Source of the DNA: Oscillospiraceae bacterium | Lineage (GTDB): Bacteria > Bacillota > Clostridia > Oscillospirales > Ruminococcaceae | Direction: 5' to 3' | Length of the DNA stretch: 40,814 nucleotides | Assembly (NCBI GenBank): GCA_017847885.1 | Contig: JAGAUA010000045.1 | Span: forward strand, 1-40,814 | Part shown: one piece after another, positions 15,944 through 24,539 of the stretch | Layout: the number at the start of each line of letters is the position of its first letter | How positions within the stretch are numbered: position 1 is the first letter of the stretch | The notes under the pieces: model-generated | The model's input: only the letters and a program-made list of their open reading frames with translations | The model's database searches: none | What the model was told of the DNA's origin: nothing | Program-made: the position numbers and the translations under genes

Positions 15944-17107
15944 TTATCGGTAGCTTTTTTCAAGGATATCAATAATGTCCTGCTTGGTCAGCGTGTATTT
16001 TTCCCATTCGATACCCGTGTTATCTACGGTCATATCGGCAATGCGCACCAAGTCGGAGGGCTTAATGCCGTATTCGGACATGGCTGGGTAACGTATTCCC
16101 GTTTTGTCCATAAGCGCGGTCAGACCCTTTACGAAGCCTGTTCCGTTATGCTCATTCTTAACGCCCATGAATTCGCCCAGCTCATCAATAAGCTCGGGAC
16201 GAAGCTCTCCGACCTTTTTGTAGTATTCCTCGGCAACAAAAAGAAGTGTAAGTCCGTGGGCAACATTCGGGAAAAGTCCCCCGATAGTCTGGGCAATGAT
16301 GTGGTGAGAGGTTGTGCCGCATATCGACATTGAATATCCTGCAAGAATGTCTGCGGCATAGGCAACATTTTCTCTTGCGGTAATATCGCTGCCGTCCGAG
16401 ACCGCTTTGGGCAGCCACTTATTCACCGTTTCAACGCCGTCCCGAGCGTAAAGGTCAAGCAGGCGGTTTTCATGCTCATTTGTGATAAAGCACTCCGAAA
16501 CATGGAAAAGCGCGTCAAAGCCCTGATATACAGTCTGATTTTCGGGAAGCGATACCATAAGCGTCGGGTCAATAAACGACATCATCGGGAAAATCGCATT
16601 GTTTGTGAAATCAAACTTTTCGGCGGTTTCCTCATTGGTAATAACGCTGTAGGGGTCGGTTTCCGTTCCCGTCCCCGAGGTGGTCGTTACTGCAACAATT
16701 GGGGCAGCACCCTTAGGCTCCATTCTTTTGCCGCTGCCCGTGTAGGCGTAATCCCAAAGGTCGCCCTCGTTTGCCATCATAAGGGCTATCGCCTTTGCCG
16801 CGTCAATGCTGCTGCCGCCGCCGAGACCGACAACAAAATCGCAGCCGTTATTTTTTGCAGCCGCCGCACCCTCCATTACCTGCGTTTTTGTGGGATTGGG
16901 GGTTATCTTGTTGTACAGAACATAACCGATATTCTTTTCCCCAAGCGCTTTTTCAAGCTTGTCAAGGATACCCGTTCTTGCGGCGGAAGTGCCGTTTGAC
17001 GTTACAACAAGCGCCTTGCTTCCGGGCATATCAAATTCCGCAAGCCTGTCCGTGCAGCCTGCTCCGAAGATTACTTTTGTGGGGTTGAAATTATCCGATG
17101 TAAACAT
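15944..17107 (-). CDS. Iron-containing alcohol dehydrogenase
   Basis: The 387-residue oxidoreductase belongs to the group III Fe-dependent ADH family, which uses NAD(P)H to interconvert alcohols and aldehydes. KVIFGAG leads the Rossmann-like domain. GGGSSIDAAKAIA is the nucleotide-binding signature, and TTTSGTGTETDPYSVI follows. Metal ligands should lie in the Asp/His-rich part after QGFDALFHVSECF, including HGLTLLFVAEEYY. AGAGGAAT precedes the ATG. It follows the nitrilase gene after a 104-base gap that holds a strong hairpin, so it may have its own promoter. Its substrate is unknown; aldehydes from amide metabolism are one guess. Confidence 0.88.
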   Translation of the reverse strand: MFTSDNFNPTKVIFGAGCTDRLAEFDMPGSKALVVTSNGTSAARTGILDKLEKALGEKNIGYVLYNKITPNPTKTQVMEGAAAAKNNGCDFVVGLGGGSSIDAAKAIALMMANEGDLWDYAYTGSGKRMEPKGAAPIVAVTTTSGTGTETDPYSVITNEETAEKFDFTNNAIFPMMSFIDPTLMVSLPENQTVYQGFDALFHVSECFITNEHENRLLDLYARDGVETVNKWLPKAVSDGSDITARENVAYAADILAGYSMSICGTTSHHIIAQTIGGLFPNVAHGLTLLFVAEEYYKKVGELRPELIDELGEFMGVKNEHNGTGFVKGLTALMDKTGIRYPAMSEYGIKPSDLVRIADMTVDNTGIEWEKYTLTKQDIIDILEKSYR

Positions 17108-17151
17108 ATATGACCATTCCTCTCGATGTTTGTGATTTTTCCTCGTATTGC

Positions 17152-17188
17152 GGAAATACCGCAGTATAAAATGTACTGCGGTATTTCC
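17152..17188 (-). terminator. 15-bp perfect hairpin between nitrilase and alcohol dehydrogenase genes
   Basis: GGAAATACCGCAGTA (17152-17166) and TACTGCGGTATTTCC (17174-17188) form a perfect stem with a 7-base loop. It lies about 23 bases after the nitrilase stop. There is no T run directly after it on the minus strand, so it may stabilise the mRNA end or terminate only partly. As a DNA palindrome it could also be an operator for the dehydrogenase. Confidence 0.55.
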
Positions 17189-17211
17189 TGTGATTATATG
17201 CGGATAAAAGA

Positions 17212-18114
17212 TTATTTGCCGAAAATAGGGTCGTTCAGAACGTCCTGATACATTTCAATGTATTTGTCGGGTCTGAAGTCCGTGCCGCCAACAGCAGGAT
17301 TATATACAAATTCATCTCTTGTTGCAAGTGTAAGGTCAATGGTCGCGGTGAACATTTCAGACTCTCTTGCAACAGGCTCGTTGAACTTGTGACCTGCATA
17401 GTAGAACACTTCCCAGAAGTTTCTGGAAGGACCCATTATGCTGCTTCCGCCCCAGAATACGTTGTCCTTGTCCTTGCCGCCAAGGTTGGAGGAAGCAATG
17501 TATATCTGGTTCTGGATGACCTGCGCCTCAAGAGTTGTGGGGCCAACAGCAGGACCGTGACACTCTGCAAGAGCGGTGCAGTTGATGTAAAGACGCGCGC
17601 CCTTTGCTGCGTAATATCTCATCATCTCGGGGAAGCAGTAGGAGTCATAGCATATCGCAATGCCGATAGGACCCCATTCTGTATCGAGAAGGAACGGCTT
17701 TTCGCCTCTTGTTGCCCAGTTGGGCTCGGGAGGGGGAAGCTGCATTTTTCTGTATGAACCCACCAGACCGTCGGGAGAGAATATAGCAAGCGCGTTGTAG
17801 ATAACGGAAGGATCAGAAGGGTCTCTCTCGGGCATACCGAATACAACATAAATGCCAAGCTTTTTAACAAGCTCCTCTACCTTTTCGGTGCTGGGGCCGG
17901 GAATAGTTTCCGCAAGAAGCGACTGCATCTTTTCAGCCTTAGGCTTGTCGGGCTCGTCGTCATAGCCTGTAAGAGCCATTTCGGGGAAGATAACTATATC
18001 GCTTCCCTTTTTGGCTGCTGCCTCAATGTAGCCCATGATCCTGTTGAGATTTTTGTCTTTGTCGCCCCATTTTGCATTAAATGTGACGGTAGATAATGTA
18101 ATAATGTCTTTCAT
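17212..18114 (-). CDS. Nitrilase-superfamily carbon-nitrogen hydrolase
   Basis: The 300-residue cytoplasmic amidohydrolase has the nitrilase triad Glu45 (FPEMALTGY), Lys123 (YRKMQLP) and Cys155 (AICYDSY). The length and the LPPPEPNW block differ from the AmiE-type amidase upstream, so it is a second, distinct enzyme. It should split a C-N bond of an amide, nitrile or carbamoyl compound and release ammonia. The substrate cannot be read from sequence. It begins 29 bases after urtE and is probably the last gene of the amiE-urt transcript, which suggests that it acts on something imported or released with urea. TGGAGG lies in front of the start. Confidence 0.88.
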   Translation of the reverse strand: MKDIITLSTVTFNAKWGDKDKNLNRIMGYIEAAAKKGSDIVIFPEMALTGYDDEPDKPKAEKMQSLLAETIPGPSTEKVEELVKKLGIYVVFGMPERDPSDPSVIYNALAIFSPDGLVGSYRKMQLPPPEPNWATRGEKPFLLDTEWGPIGIAICYDSYCFPEMMRYYAAKGARLYINCTALAECHGPAVGPTTLEAQVIQNQIYIASSNLGGKDKDNVFWGGSSIMGPSRNFWEVFYYAGHKFNEPVARESEMFTATIDLTLATRDEFVYNPAVGGTDFRPDKYIEMYQDVLNDPIFGK

Positions 18115-18143
18115 AACAAAACCTCCATTATATAAAAATTATT

Positions 18144-18839
18144 TTATACTGAAAGATATTTCTGAACAAGCTCGTCCGACATATCATCCTTAAGACCGCT
18201 TGCAACGATCTTGCCCTTCTGCATCATAATAAACCTGTCCGCTACCTTGCGGCAGAAACGGTAATTCTGCTCCACCACCACAATGGTGACGCCCATTTCG
18301 TTTCTTACGCGGTTGAGTATGTGTGCGATCTCCGCAACAACGTTTGGCTGGATACCCTCGGTGGGCTCGTCAAGGATAAGCATTTTGGGGTTGGACATAA
18401 GCGCACGCCCGATAGCGAGCTGCTGCTGCTGACCGCCCGAGAGAACGCCGCCCTTTCTTTTCATATGCTCCTCAAGCGCAGGGAAAAGGTCGAGTATCTT
18501 CGCCTTTTGAGCTGCAAGATCCTTTGTATGCGCATATCCGCCCAGATCGAGATTTTCCTCAACGGTATAGTCGGGGATTATCTCACGTCCCTGGGGAACA
18601 TAAGCCATACCCATAAGCGAGCGGGAGTGTGCAGGCAGCTTTGTCACGTCTTTTCCGAGGAAAGATATCGAGCCCGACTCCGCCGAAAGAACGCCCATCA
18701 TAGACTTGAGAAGAGTGGTTTTTCCCACGCCGTTTCTCCCCATGATGACCAGCTTTTCGCCCTCGTTAATGTGAAGATCTATACCGTTTATTACACGGCT
18801 TTTTCCGTAATTAACGTGCATATCTTTTATATAAAGCAT
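18144..18839 (-). CDS. urtE: Urea ABC transporter ATPase UrtE
   Basis: The 231-residue ATPase is of the branched-chain-amino-acid/urea (LivF/UrtE) type. Walker A is GRNGVGKTT, the Q-loop region is MAYVPQGREIIPDYTVEENL, the signature is LSGGQQQQ, Walker B is MLILDEPTEGIQP and the switch His position holds VVEQNYRF. GRNGVGKTTLLKSMMG and EGIQPNV are typical of UrtE. The ATG overlaps the urtD stop by one base, so the two ATPases are coupled. Confidence 0.9.
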   Translation of the reverse strand: MLYIKDMHVNYGKSRVINGIDLHINEGEKLVIMGRNGVGKTTLLKSMMGVLSAESGSISFLGKDVTKLPAHSRSLMGMAYVPQGREIIPDYTVEENLDLGGYAHTKDLAAQKAKILDLFPALEEHMKRKGGVLSGGQQQQLAIGRALMSNPKMLILDEPTEGIQPNVVAEIAHILNRVRNEMGVTIVVVEQNYRFCRKVADRFIMMQKGKIVASGLKDDMSDELVQKYLSV

Positions 18840-19621
18840 CAGTCGCCCTCCTCGTCCATATCGTCTTTAAGATAGACCTGAATTACCTTGCGGTTGTTCT
18901 TTACCTCCGAAAAAGGACCCTCTGCAAGCTTTCGTCCCTGATGAAGTACCGTTACATAATCTGCTATCTGCTCAACAAATTCCATATCATGCTCGATAAC
19001 AATCAGAGTATGCTCCTTGGCAAGCTCCTTTATCATCTCGCCTGTTTTGAAGGTCTCCGTATCGGTCATGCCCGCAGCAGGCTCGTCAAGAATGATAAGC
19101 TCGGGTGACTGTGCGATGACCATGCCGATCTCAAGCCACTGACGCTGACCGTGAGCCAGTTCAGACGCCATCATGTCCGCCTGCTCGTAAAGGTTTATCT
19201 GCTTCAGCACCTCTTCGATCTTCTGCTTCTGCTCGGCTTTTCTTCTGTAACAAAACGCCTTGCGAATTGACGTAAAGCCGCCCAAAGCTATCTCGATATT
19301 TTCATAAACGGTCATGTTGTCGAAAACATTGGGGCCTTGAAATTTTCTTCCGATATGATATTTTGAAGCAATAACTCCCGGTGCCTTTCCCGTTATATCC
19401 TGACCTCTGAAAAGGATATCGCCCTCCGTTGCCTTGGTCTTGCCTGTGATAAGATCCATAAGCGTACTTTTGCCTGCGCCGTTAGGGCCGATAATAACGT
19501 GTATCTCGCCCTCCTTAACATCGAGGTCGACATCGGAAATGGCTCTGAAGCCTGAAAATGATACTGTAAGCCCTCTGATAGTTAGAATATCGGAGCCGCT
19601 TCTGAGTTCTTCCATGCTCAT
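18839..19621 (-). CDS. urtD: Urea ABC transporter ATPase UrtD
   Basis: The 260-residue ATPase is of the LivG/UrtD type. LTVSFSGFRAISDVDLDV precedes Walker A GPNGAGKST. IGRKFQGPNVFDNMTVYEN is the UrtD Q-loop block, LAHGQRQWLEIGM is the variant signature typical of UrtD, and LIILDEPAAGMT is Walker B. GGAGAAAGG lies about 11 bases before the ATG. A MITE-like element separates it from urtC, so its translation is not coupled to urtC in this strain. Confidence 0.9.
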   Translation of the reverse strand: MSMEELRSGSDILTIRGLTVSFSGFRAISDVDLDVKEGEIHVIIGPNGAGKSTLMDLITGKTKATEGDILFRGQDITGKAPGVIASKYHIGRKFQGPNVFDNMTVYENIEIALGGFTSIRKAFCYRRKAEQKQKIEEVLKQINLYEQADMMASELAHGQRQWLEIGMVIAQSPELIILDEPAAGMTDTETFKTGEMIKELAKEHTLIVIEHDMEFVEQIADYVTVLHQGRKLAEGPFSEVKNNRKVIQVYLKDDMDEEGD

Positions 19622-19652
19622 AATAAAATCAACCTTTCTCCGAAATTACTTA

Positions 19653-19826
19653 AGGCAACACCGCATAATTATTGTCGTGCATATGCGCAGTCAGATTTTT
19701 CGTCAGATTGTATCAAAACGACGCAGGCATACTGTCGTATGTCAAGGAGTTTTGGTGCAAGATGACGGAAAATATGCAAGCATATGTGCGGCAAAGGCGA
19801 TAGCCGTTAATTGTGCGGTGTTGCCT
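19653..19826. mobile_element. 174-bp MITE-like element with terminal inverted repeats
   Basis: The ends are AGGCAACACCGCATAATTA (19653-19671) and, inverted at 19808-19826, AGGCAACACCGCACAATTA, so 18 of 19 bases match. The direct repeat TTA flanks both sides (19650-19652 and 19827-19829), consistent with a 3-bp target duplication. The inside has no usable gene. It separates urtC from urtD, and the right end carries the last codons and stop of urtC. A transposase is not in the window, so mobilisation in trans is assumed. Confidence 0.8.
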
Positions 19827-20916
19827 TTACCACAGCAGCTGCCTGTACGGGTTCTTCGCTAAGCTTGTTTTTCTGCTTGTCCGTAATAAATCTTCTTTGC
19901 AGATTAACCAGCTGACCGATTATTCCGTTGGGGATAAAGTAGATGACTGCAAGAAGAAGCACGCCTATGATAAGCTGCCATACGCTTGAAAAATGCTCCG
20001 AAAGAATACTCTGTGCCCAGTTTACAAGAAGCGCTCCGAACACCGCACCTGTAAGGTTTCCTCTGCCGCCGACAGCGACCCAGATAACGACCATTGTTGA
20101 CGCTGTAACGCCGATGTCTTCGGTGGTGATGGTGCTTGTTGCAGGAGCATAAAGAACGCCTGCCAAGCCTGCGATTGCGCCTGAAATAGTGTAAATGAGT
20201 ATCTTGAATGCGCCTGCGTCATAGCCTAAAAATCCGAGACGCGCTTCGTTTTCTCTTACCGACGTGCAGACCTTTCCGACTCTGTTGTTTGTGAGCCATA
20301 AGCAGAAAAGGAACACCAGCACGGCTATGCCGAGAATTATGTAGTAGTATGTAGTCTTGCTGAGGGGAGCACTGCCGTTTATTGCAAAGCGCTTTATGCT
20401 CTGGAGACCGTTAAAGCCGTTGGTGTATTTCTGCACATTAATGATGAAATCCTTGAATATCTGCGCCAGCGCAAGGGTGATTATCGTGAAGAAAACGCCC
20501 TTTATCTTGCTTGAAAATGCAAAGTATCCGATAAGTGCCGCAAACAGCGCAGGTACAAGCACGCCCAATACCGCGGCTACAATTGGGTTTTGCAGGGGAA
20601 GATAAAACCAAGGTATCTCGGTAATTCCCTCACGCTGCATAAATGCAGGAACAACGCCGTTCTGTATCTGATAGGATATGCCGATAAGGTAGCCGCCGAT
20701 ACCGAAAAGAACTGCGTGACCCAAGCTTAGAAGTCCTGTGTAACCCCAAAGAAGGTCAAGGGAGAGGGCGAATATTGCGTAGCATATATAGCGTCCCATC
20801 ATTTCCACGCGGAATTCCTTCACGAACATCGGGAATACCGCCAGAAATATAAGCATCATCACGTCAAAGTATCTGTTGAGCGGGAGCTTTGCCAATGAGC
20901 TTTTTACTTTACTCAT
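19807..20916 (-). CDS. urtC: Urea ABC transporter permease UrtC (C terminus altered by MITE)
   Basis: The 369-residue LivM/UrtC-type permease has about nine hydrophobic segments. SLDLLWGYTGLLSLGHAVLFGIGGY is the diagnostic UrtC block, and RVGKVCTSVRENEARLGFLGYDAGAFK the conserved cytoplasmic loop. AVGGRGNLTGAVFGALLVNW closes the core. The last codons (KATPHN-stop) lie in the terminal repeat of the MITE, so the natural end has been replaced. The change falls in a Lys/Ala-rich cytoplasmic tail after the membrane domain and should leave transport intact. The urtB stop lies 6 bases upstream of its start. Confidence 0.9.
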   Translation of the reverse strand: MSKVKSSLAKLPLNRYFDVMMLIFLAVFPMFVKEFRVEMMGRYICYAIFALSLDLLWGYTGLLSLGHAVLFGIGGYLIGISYQIQNGVVPAFMQREGITEIPWFYLPLQNPIVAAVLGVLVPALFAALIGYFAFSSKIKGVFFTIITLALAQIFKDFIINVQKYTNGFNGLQSIKRFAINGSAPLSKTTYYYIILGIAVLVFLFCLWLTNNRVGKVCTSVRENEARLGFLGYDAGAFKILIYTISGAIAGLAGVLYAPATSTITTEDIGVTASTMVVIWVAVGGRGNLTGAVFGALLVNWAQSILSEHFSSVWQLIIGVLLLAVIYFIPNGIIGQLVNLQRRFITDKQKNKLSEEPVQAAAVVKATPHN

Positions 20917-20922
20917 AAGGGT

Positions 20923-21789
20923 CTATCTCCTTTCCTTTGTGAATAAGCCCTCGGGCTTGAGTCTGATTATTACAATAACTATCATAAAGATGATTATCTT
21001 TGCCCAGGTTTCATTGAGAAAGCCTGCCATAACAGTTCTGCCCTCGCCGATGATGACCGAGGATACCGCCGTTCCGAAGAATGACTGTATACCGCCCACA
21101 ACGTTTGTCATGAATGTATCCGTCAGATATGTTGAGCCCATATCGTAGGATACGCCTGTTGTTGGGGCAAGAACGCAGCCTGCGATGCCTGCAAGTCCTG
21201 CGCCGTATCCGAAGGTAAGTGTATCAACGGACGCGGTCTTGATGCCAAGACATTCGGTCATCGTTCTGTTTTGTGTTACAGAGCCAAGCTTCTTGCCAAA
21301 GGTGGTTTTTCTGAAAAGGAACAGCGTGAAAACAAGTATCGCTATCGAGAATATTCCGACAAAAATGTTATAGTAGGGTATCGTTACGCTGCCGAGTTTG
21401 AACGCACCGGGCAGCGGCATATGAACATTCTGGGAAAGAGGATATTTAAGACGGACAATTTCCGTCAGGATTATCGAAATTGCATAGGTTGCGAGAATTG
21501 TTTCGGTAGGCTTTGAATAAAGACGCTTGATAAGAAGCTTTTCAATAAGCATACCGATGAGTGCCGTAATAATGAAAGCGCCTGCAATAGCAACGCCGAA
21601 GGGGAGTCCGATAACTTCCATAAGAATGTAAGCCGAAACGCCTCCCAGCATTATCATTGAACCGTGTGCCATATTTGTAACATTCATATAGCCGAAAATG
21701 ATGACAAGTCCCATAGTGGCTATAAGAAGTATTGAAGCCTGATTAAGACCGTTTACAAACTGAGATAAAAATGTACCCAAATTGCTCAC
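20923..21789 (-). CDS. urtB: Urea ABC transporter permease UrtB
   Basis: The 288-residue LivH/UrtB-type permease has about eight membrane spans. GLVIIFGYMNVTNMAHGSMIMLGG is the UrtB signature, and QNRTMTECLGIKTASVDTLTFGYGAGLAGIAG is the conserved cytoplasmic/gate region. It ends RLKPEGLFTKERR, typical of the family. The ATG has AAGGAAGTGAG in front. The 138-base gap after urtA holds a strong hairpin. Confidence 0.92.
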   Translation of the reverse strand: MSNLGTFLSQFVNGLNQASILLIATMGLVIIFGYMNVTNMAHGSMIMLGGVSAYILMEVIGLPFGVAIAGAFIITALIGMLIEKLLIKRLYSKPTETILATYAISIILTEIVRLKYPLSQNVHMPLPGAFKLGSVTIPYYNIFVGIFSIAILVFTLFLFRKTTFGKKLGSVTQNRTMTECLGIKTASVDTLTFGYGAGLAGIAGCVLAPTTGVSYDMGSTYLTDTFMTNVVGGIQSFFGTAVSSVIIGEGRTVMAGFLNETWAKIIIFMIVIVIIRLKPEGLFTKERR

Positions 21790-21837
21790 TTCCTTGTTGT
21801 TCGGGTCCCGTTAAAAATCGGGTTTTTGTTTTTTATG

Positions 21838-21885
21838 CCGAGAAATGACTGCTGCACGGAATTGACCATGCAGCAGTCAACTCGG
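21838..21885 (-). promoter_or_regulatory. Intercistronic hairpin between urtA and urtB
   Basis: TGACTGCTGCA (21846-21856) pairs perfectly with TGCAGCAGTCA (21869-21879), and CCGAG/CTCGG extend the stem after a small internal loop. There is no T tract on the minus strand. Such hairpins after binding-protein genes usually protect the 3' end of that cistron and lower downstream expression, giving more UrtA than permease. That role is inference. Confidence 0.6.
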
Positions 21886-21927
21886 AACGGGGTAGGGAGG
21901 ATGGAATCTGTAAAAAGGAACTGTCGA

Positions 21928-23196
21928 TTACTGCGGGTAGCAGAGAGGGTCATCCCATGCAGGCATGAAGTTGGACTCTGCATATTCGGGGTAAAGCACT
22001 GACGGCCAAGGCTCGGGTCTCAGGGAGGATTCCGAAGAATAAAGGATATTTACGGAGCCGTCATGCACCTGACCAAATCTGGAGTATACCCATGTACAGT
22101 GGTTCTGGTCGTCGACCTTGATAGTACCCTGAGGTGCGTCAAAGGTTACGCCGCCGAATGCGCTGATAAGTGCGTCTGTATTGTAAGGGTCGTCTACCTT
22201 TTCAAGTGCTGCCTTCAGCAGATAGCAGCTGTCATAAGCAGCCTCGGTAAGAACGGTAACAACCGTGCCGTCGTTGAACAGGGAGTTGTACTTGTCAACG
22301 AACGCCTTGGAAGCCTCTGTGTCGAGAGATGACCAGTAAGGCATTGAAGCGTAGTGACCTTCCGAATAATCGTTGCCGATAGCCTGGAGGTTGGATTCAT
22401 CTACACCGATGGAGCAGATAGGAACCTGAGCCGCTGTGAGACCGTACTGCTGATAATCCTTGTAGAATGCCGTGTTGGAATCACCGATAAGTGCGGAATA
22501 TACAAGCTCAGCACCGCTGTCCTTAATCTTGTTTACGATAGTTGAGAAGTCTGTGTGACCGAGAGGAGCATATTCTTCTCCGACAACCTCGCCGCCGTAC
22601 ATCTCAACAAGGGCTCTTGCCTGCTTGTTGCAGGTCTTGGGGAATACATAGTCGGAGCCTACAAGGAATACCTTTTTGCCCACATTCTCCAGAAGCCATG
22701 GGATAAAGTCGGTTGCCTGCTGGTTGGGCATATTGCCGACATAGATAACGTTGGGGTGAACTTCCTCGCCTTCTGTGTATGTAGGATAGATAAGCAAGGA
22801 GTTATCGTCCTTGAGAGTTGAAAGCGTTGCCTGGCGGCTTGCAGAGGTGTAGCAGCCTACCGTTGCAACGACCTCGTCCTGCTCGATGAGCTTCTTGATC
22901 TTTTCCGTTGCCTTTGCAGGGTCGGAAGCGTAATCCTCGTGGATATATTCTATCTTTTTGCCGTTGATACCGCCTGCCGCATTTATCTCATCAAACGCCA
23001 TTATGCAGGCATTTGTCATTGTCTTTTCAACAAGCGCTGTAGAGCCGCTTTCCGAGAAAAGCACGCCTACCTTGATAACGTCGCTGTCTCCGCTGCCCGA
23101 AGACGAGCCGCCCGTGCTTCCGCAGGAGGACATCGTTCCCATAAGTGCAGCTGCTGCCGCAATTGCTGCAAATCTTTTAAACGTTCTGAATTTCAT
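21928..23196 (-). CDS. urtA: Urea-binding lipoprotein UrtA
   Basis: This 422-residue periplasmic-type binding protein is lipid-anchored: a hydrophobic signal ends in the lipobox MSSC with Cys at about residue 25, followed by a Gly/Ser linker. IKVGVLFSESGSTALVEKTMTNACIMAFDEINAAGGINGKKI is the UrtA/LivK ligand domain. NMPNQQATDFIPWLLENVGKKVFLVGSDYVFPKT is typical of UrtA, as is the C-terminal DDQNHCTWVYSRFGQV. I chose the second of two nearby ATGs because AAGGA sits 9 bases before it and overlaps the first. It captures urea for UrtBCDE; the urease genes on the other side of the regulators use it. Confidence 0.92.
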   Translation of the reverse strand: MKFRTFKRFAAIAAAAALMGTMSSCGSTGGSSSGSGDSDVIKVGVLFSESGSTALVEKTMTNACIMAFDEINAAGGINGKKIEYIHEDYASDPAKATEKIKKLIEQDEVVATVGCYTSASRQATLSTLKDDNSLLIYPTYTEGEEVHPNVIYVGNMPNQQATDFIPWLLENVGKKVFLVGSDYVFPKTCNKQARALVEMYGGEVVGEEYAPLGHTDFSTIVNKIKDSGAELVYSALIGDSNTAFYKDYQQYGLTAAQVPICSIGVDESNLQAIGNDYSEGHYASMPYWSSLDTEASKAFVDKYNSLFNDGTVVTVLTEAAYDSCYLLKAALEKVDDPYNTDALISAFGGVTFDAPQGTIKVDDQNHCTWVYSRFGQVHDGSVNILYSSESSLRPEPWPSVLYPEYAESNFMPAWDDPLCYPQ

Positions 23197-23221
23197 AAAA
23201 CTCATTCCTTTTTATTTTTTT

Positions 23222-23259
23222 CGAAAAAGAGCCGAAGAATTTCGGTATCCTTCGGCTCT
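23222..23259 (-). terminator. Terminator between amiE and urtA
   Basis: The stem AGAGCCGAAG (23228-23237) with its partner at 23250-23259 runs into TTTTT on the minus strand. It follows the amiE stop by about 20 bases and precedes urtA by about 30. It probably lowers read-through, so amiE mRNA is made in excess over the urt genes. Confidence 0.75.
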
Positions 23260-23279
23260 GAAGTTATATATTATATTGT

Positions 23280-24305
23280 TTACTTTTTAAAGGGAATGCC
23301 GTCGACAGGTGCAGATTCAACACCCGGCATAGACCTTGTAAGCTCCTCGACCTTCTTCTGTGTTCCCTCGGGATCGTTGATCCAGTTGTTGTAGAACTGG
23401 TAAGGACACTTGGGCTCGCCGAATCTTCCTTCTTTGGAATTGATGGTGCCCGTGTAGCCTCTGTGAAGGAGCTTGTACAGGTGGTTCTGGGACTGCCAGT
23501 TAGCTCTTGCGTCGCGGATAGCGGAAACAGAAAGCTGTGCGTACTGATAGCTGTTTTCCTCTGTGCCGCACATACCCAGCGTGTGACCGTCAAAGCCAAC
23601 GATTGTAGAGTGTCCGAAGTATGAGTAAACTCCGTCATAGCCTGTTGCATTTGCAACTGCGCAGTATACGTTGTTGCACCATGCCATTACAGGAACAAGG
23701 TTGATCTCCTCCTGATTTGCGGGATACATATAGCCCTGATGTCTGATTATCAGCTCAGCGCCGCGCATTGCGCAGTCTCTCCAGATCTCGGGGTAGTTAC
23801 CGTCATCACATATAATAAGTGAGATCTTAAGACCCTTAGGACCTTCTGTAACATAAGTCTGATCGCCGGGGTACCAGCCCTCGATAGGAGTCCACGGCAT
23901 GATCTTTCTGTACTTCTGTACGATCTCGCCCTTGTCGTTGATAAGTATCTGTGTGTTATAGGGAACCTTGTTGGGGTGATCCTCATGGCGTTCGCCTGTC
24001 AGTGAGAAGGAGCCCCATACCTTGTTTTCGATACAAGCCTTCTTGAAGATCTCAACCTCAAAGCCGTCATCTGTTGTTGCGTTTTCCATCATTTCGTTGT
24101 AATCGTACATGATACCGTGTGTGCTGTACTCGGGGAAAGCAACAAGATCAAGTCCGGGAAGTCCTGTCTTAAGACCCTTGATGTAATCTGCGATCTTGAG
24201 GCAGTTCTCCTTGATCTCTTCCTTTGTGTGCAGTCTGGGCATCTTCCAGTTTACTACTGCTAAGCCTACGCAATCGGGGCTTGAAGAAATATCACCATGT
24301 GTCAT
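23280..24305 (-). CDS. amiE: Aliphatic amidase AmiE
   Basis: The 341-residue enzyme is close to Pseudomonas aliphatic amidase over its whole length and hydrolyses short amides such as acetamide or propionamide to ammonia and the acid. The catalytic Glu59 (FPEYS), Lys134 (YRKIMPW) and Cys166 ([15 protein letters not shown]) fall at the same numbers as in the Pseudomonas enzyme. [10 protein letters not shown] at the N terminus and [23 protein letters not shown] are AmiE landmarks. The closely related formamidase AmiF is less likely. ATG at 24305 has GGAGG 8 bases upstream. It heads the leftward amide/urea transcript behind a long leader with a terminator-like hairpin. Confidence 0.92.
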   Translation of the reverse strand: MTHGDISSSPDCVGLAVVNWKMPRLHTKEEIKENCLKIADYIKGLKTGLPGLDLVAFPEYSTHGIMYDYNEMMENATTDDGFEVEIFKKACIENKVWGSFSLTGERHEDHPNKVPYNTQILINDKGEIVQKYRKIMPWTPIEGWYPGDQTYVTEGPKGLKISLIICDDGNYPEIWRDCAMRGAELIIRHQGYMYPANQEEINLVPVMAWCNNVYCAVANATGYDGVYSYFGHSTIVGFDGHTLGMCGTEENSYQYAQLSVSAIRDARANWQSQNHLYKLLHRGYTGTINSKEGRFGEPKCPYQFYNNWINDPEGTQKKVEELTRSMPGVESAPVDGIPFKK

Positions 24306-24404
24306 AATAAGTACCTCCAAAAATAATATTTTTTTCCGACATCAACATTAACGTTTATCCCTTCCGAAGTTCATATATAATTTGCAATCCAAGCATCTTT
24401 GCCT

Positions 24405-24456
24405 AAAAAAAGCAGCATATCCGAAGCTTTTGCTTAAAGCTTGCCGGAAACACTGC
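24405..24456 (-). promoter_or_regulatory. Terminator-like attenuator in the amiE leader
   Basis: Three stacked helices form one imperfect hairpin: GCAG (24412-24415) with CTGC (24453-24456), TCCG (24420-24423) with CGGA (24445-24448), and AAGCTTT (24424-24430) with AAAGCTT (24436-24442). On the minus strand it ends in seven T residues (24405-24411). It lies about 100 bases before the amiE start, so transcription would have to read through it. This suggests regulated antitermination. A smaller hairpin, CCGCA/TGCGG at 24497-24511, lies upstream in the same leader. Confidence 0.6.
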
Positions 24457-24533
24457 ACGCCATTGTGTATATGATATTCGGTTGGTTATCCGTCCGCCGC
24501 ATTGTCTGCGGTTTTGTTTTTGTCTATGGTCTT

Positions 24534-24539
24534 ATTATA
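24534..24539 (-). promoter_or_regulatory. Candidate -10 box for the amiE transcript
   Basis: TATAAT is read on the minus strand at 24534-24539. No good -35 box lies 16-18 bases upstream; the nearest (TTGGTG) is 20 bases away. A weak -35 fits activation by the adjacent AraC-type response regulator, but that is inference. The AT-rich stretch up to 24812 has several TTAAAC-like words but no clear binding-site repeat. Transcription from here gives a leader of about 220 bases. Confidence 0.35.

Noticed and set aside
21807..21827. CCCG/CGGG hairpin with T run on the plus strand near the urtB start
   Set aside because: It has only a 4-bp stem, and no plus-strand gene precedes it that would need a terminator.
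24405..24511. ANTAR-target double hairpin in the amiE leader
   Set aside because: The two loops are 5 bases long and lack the A..G hexaloop pattern of ANTAR RNAs, and no ANTAR protein is encoded in the window.
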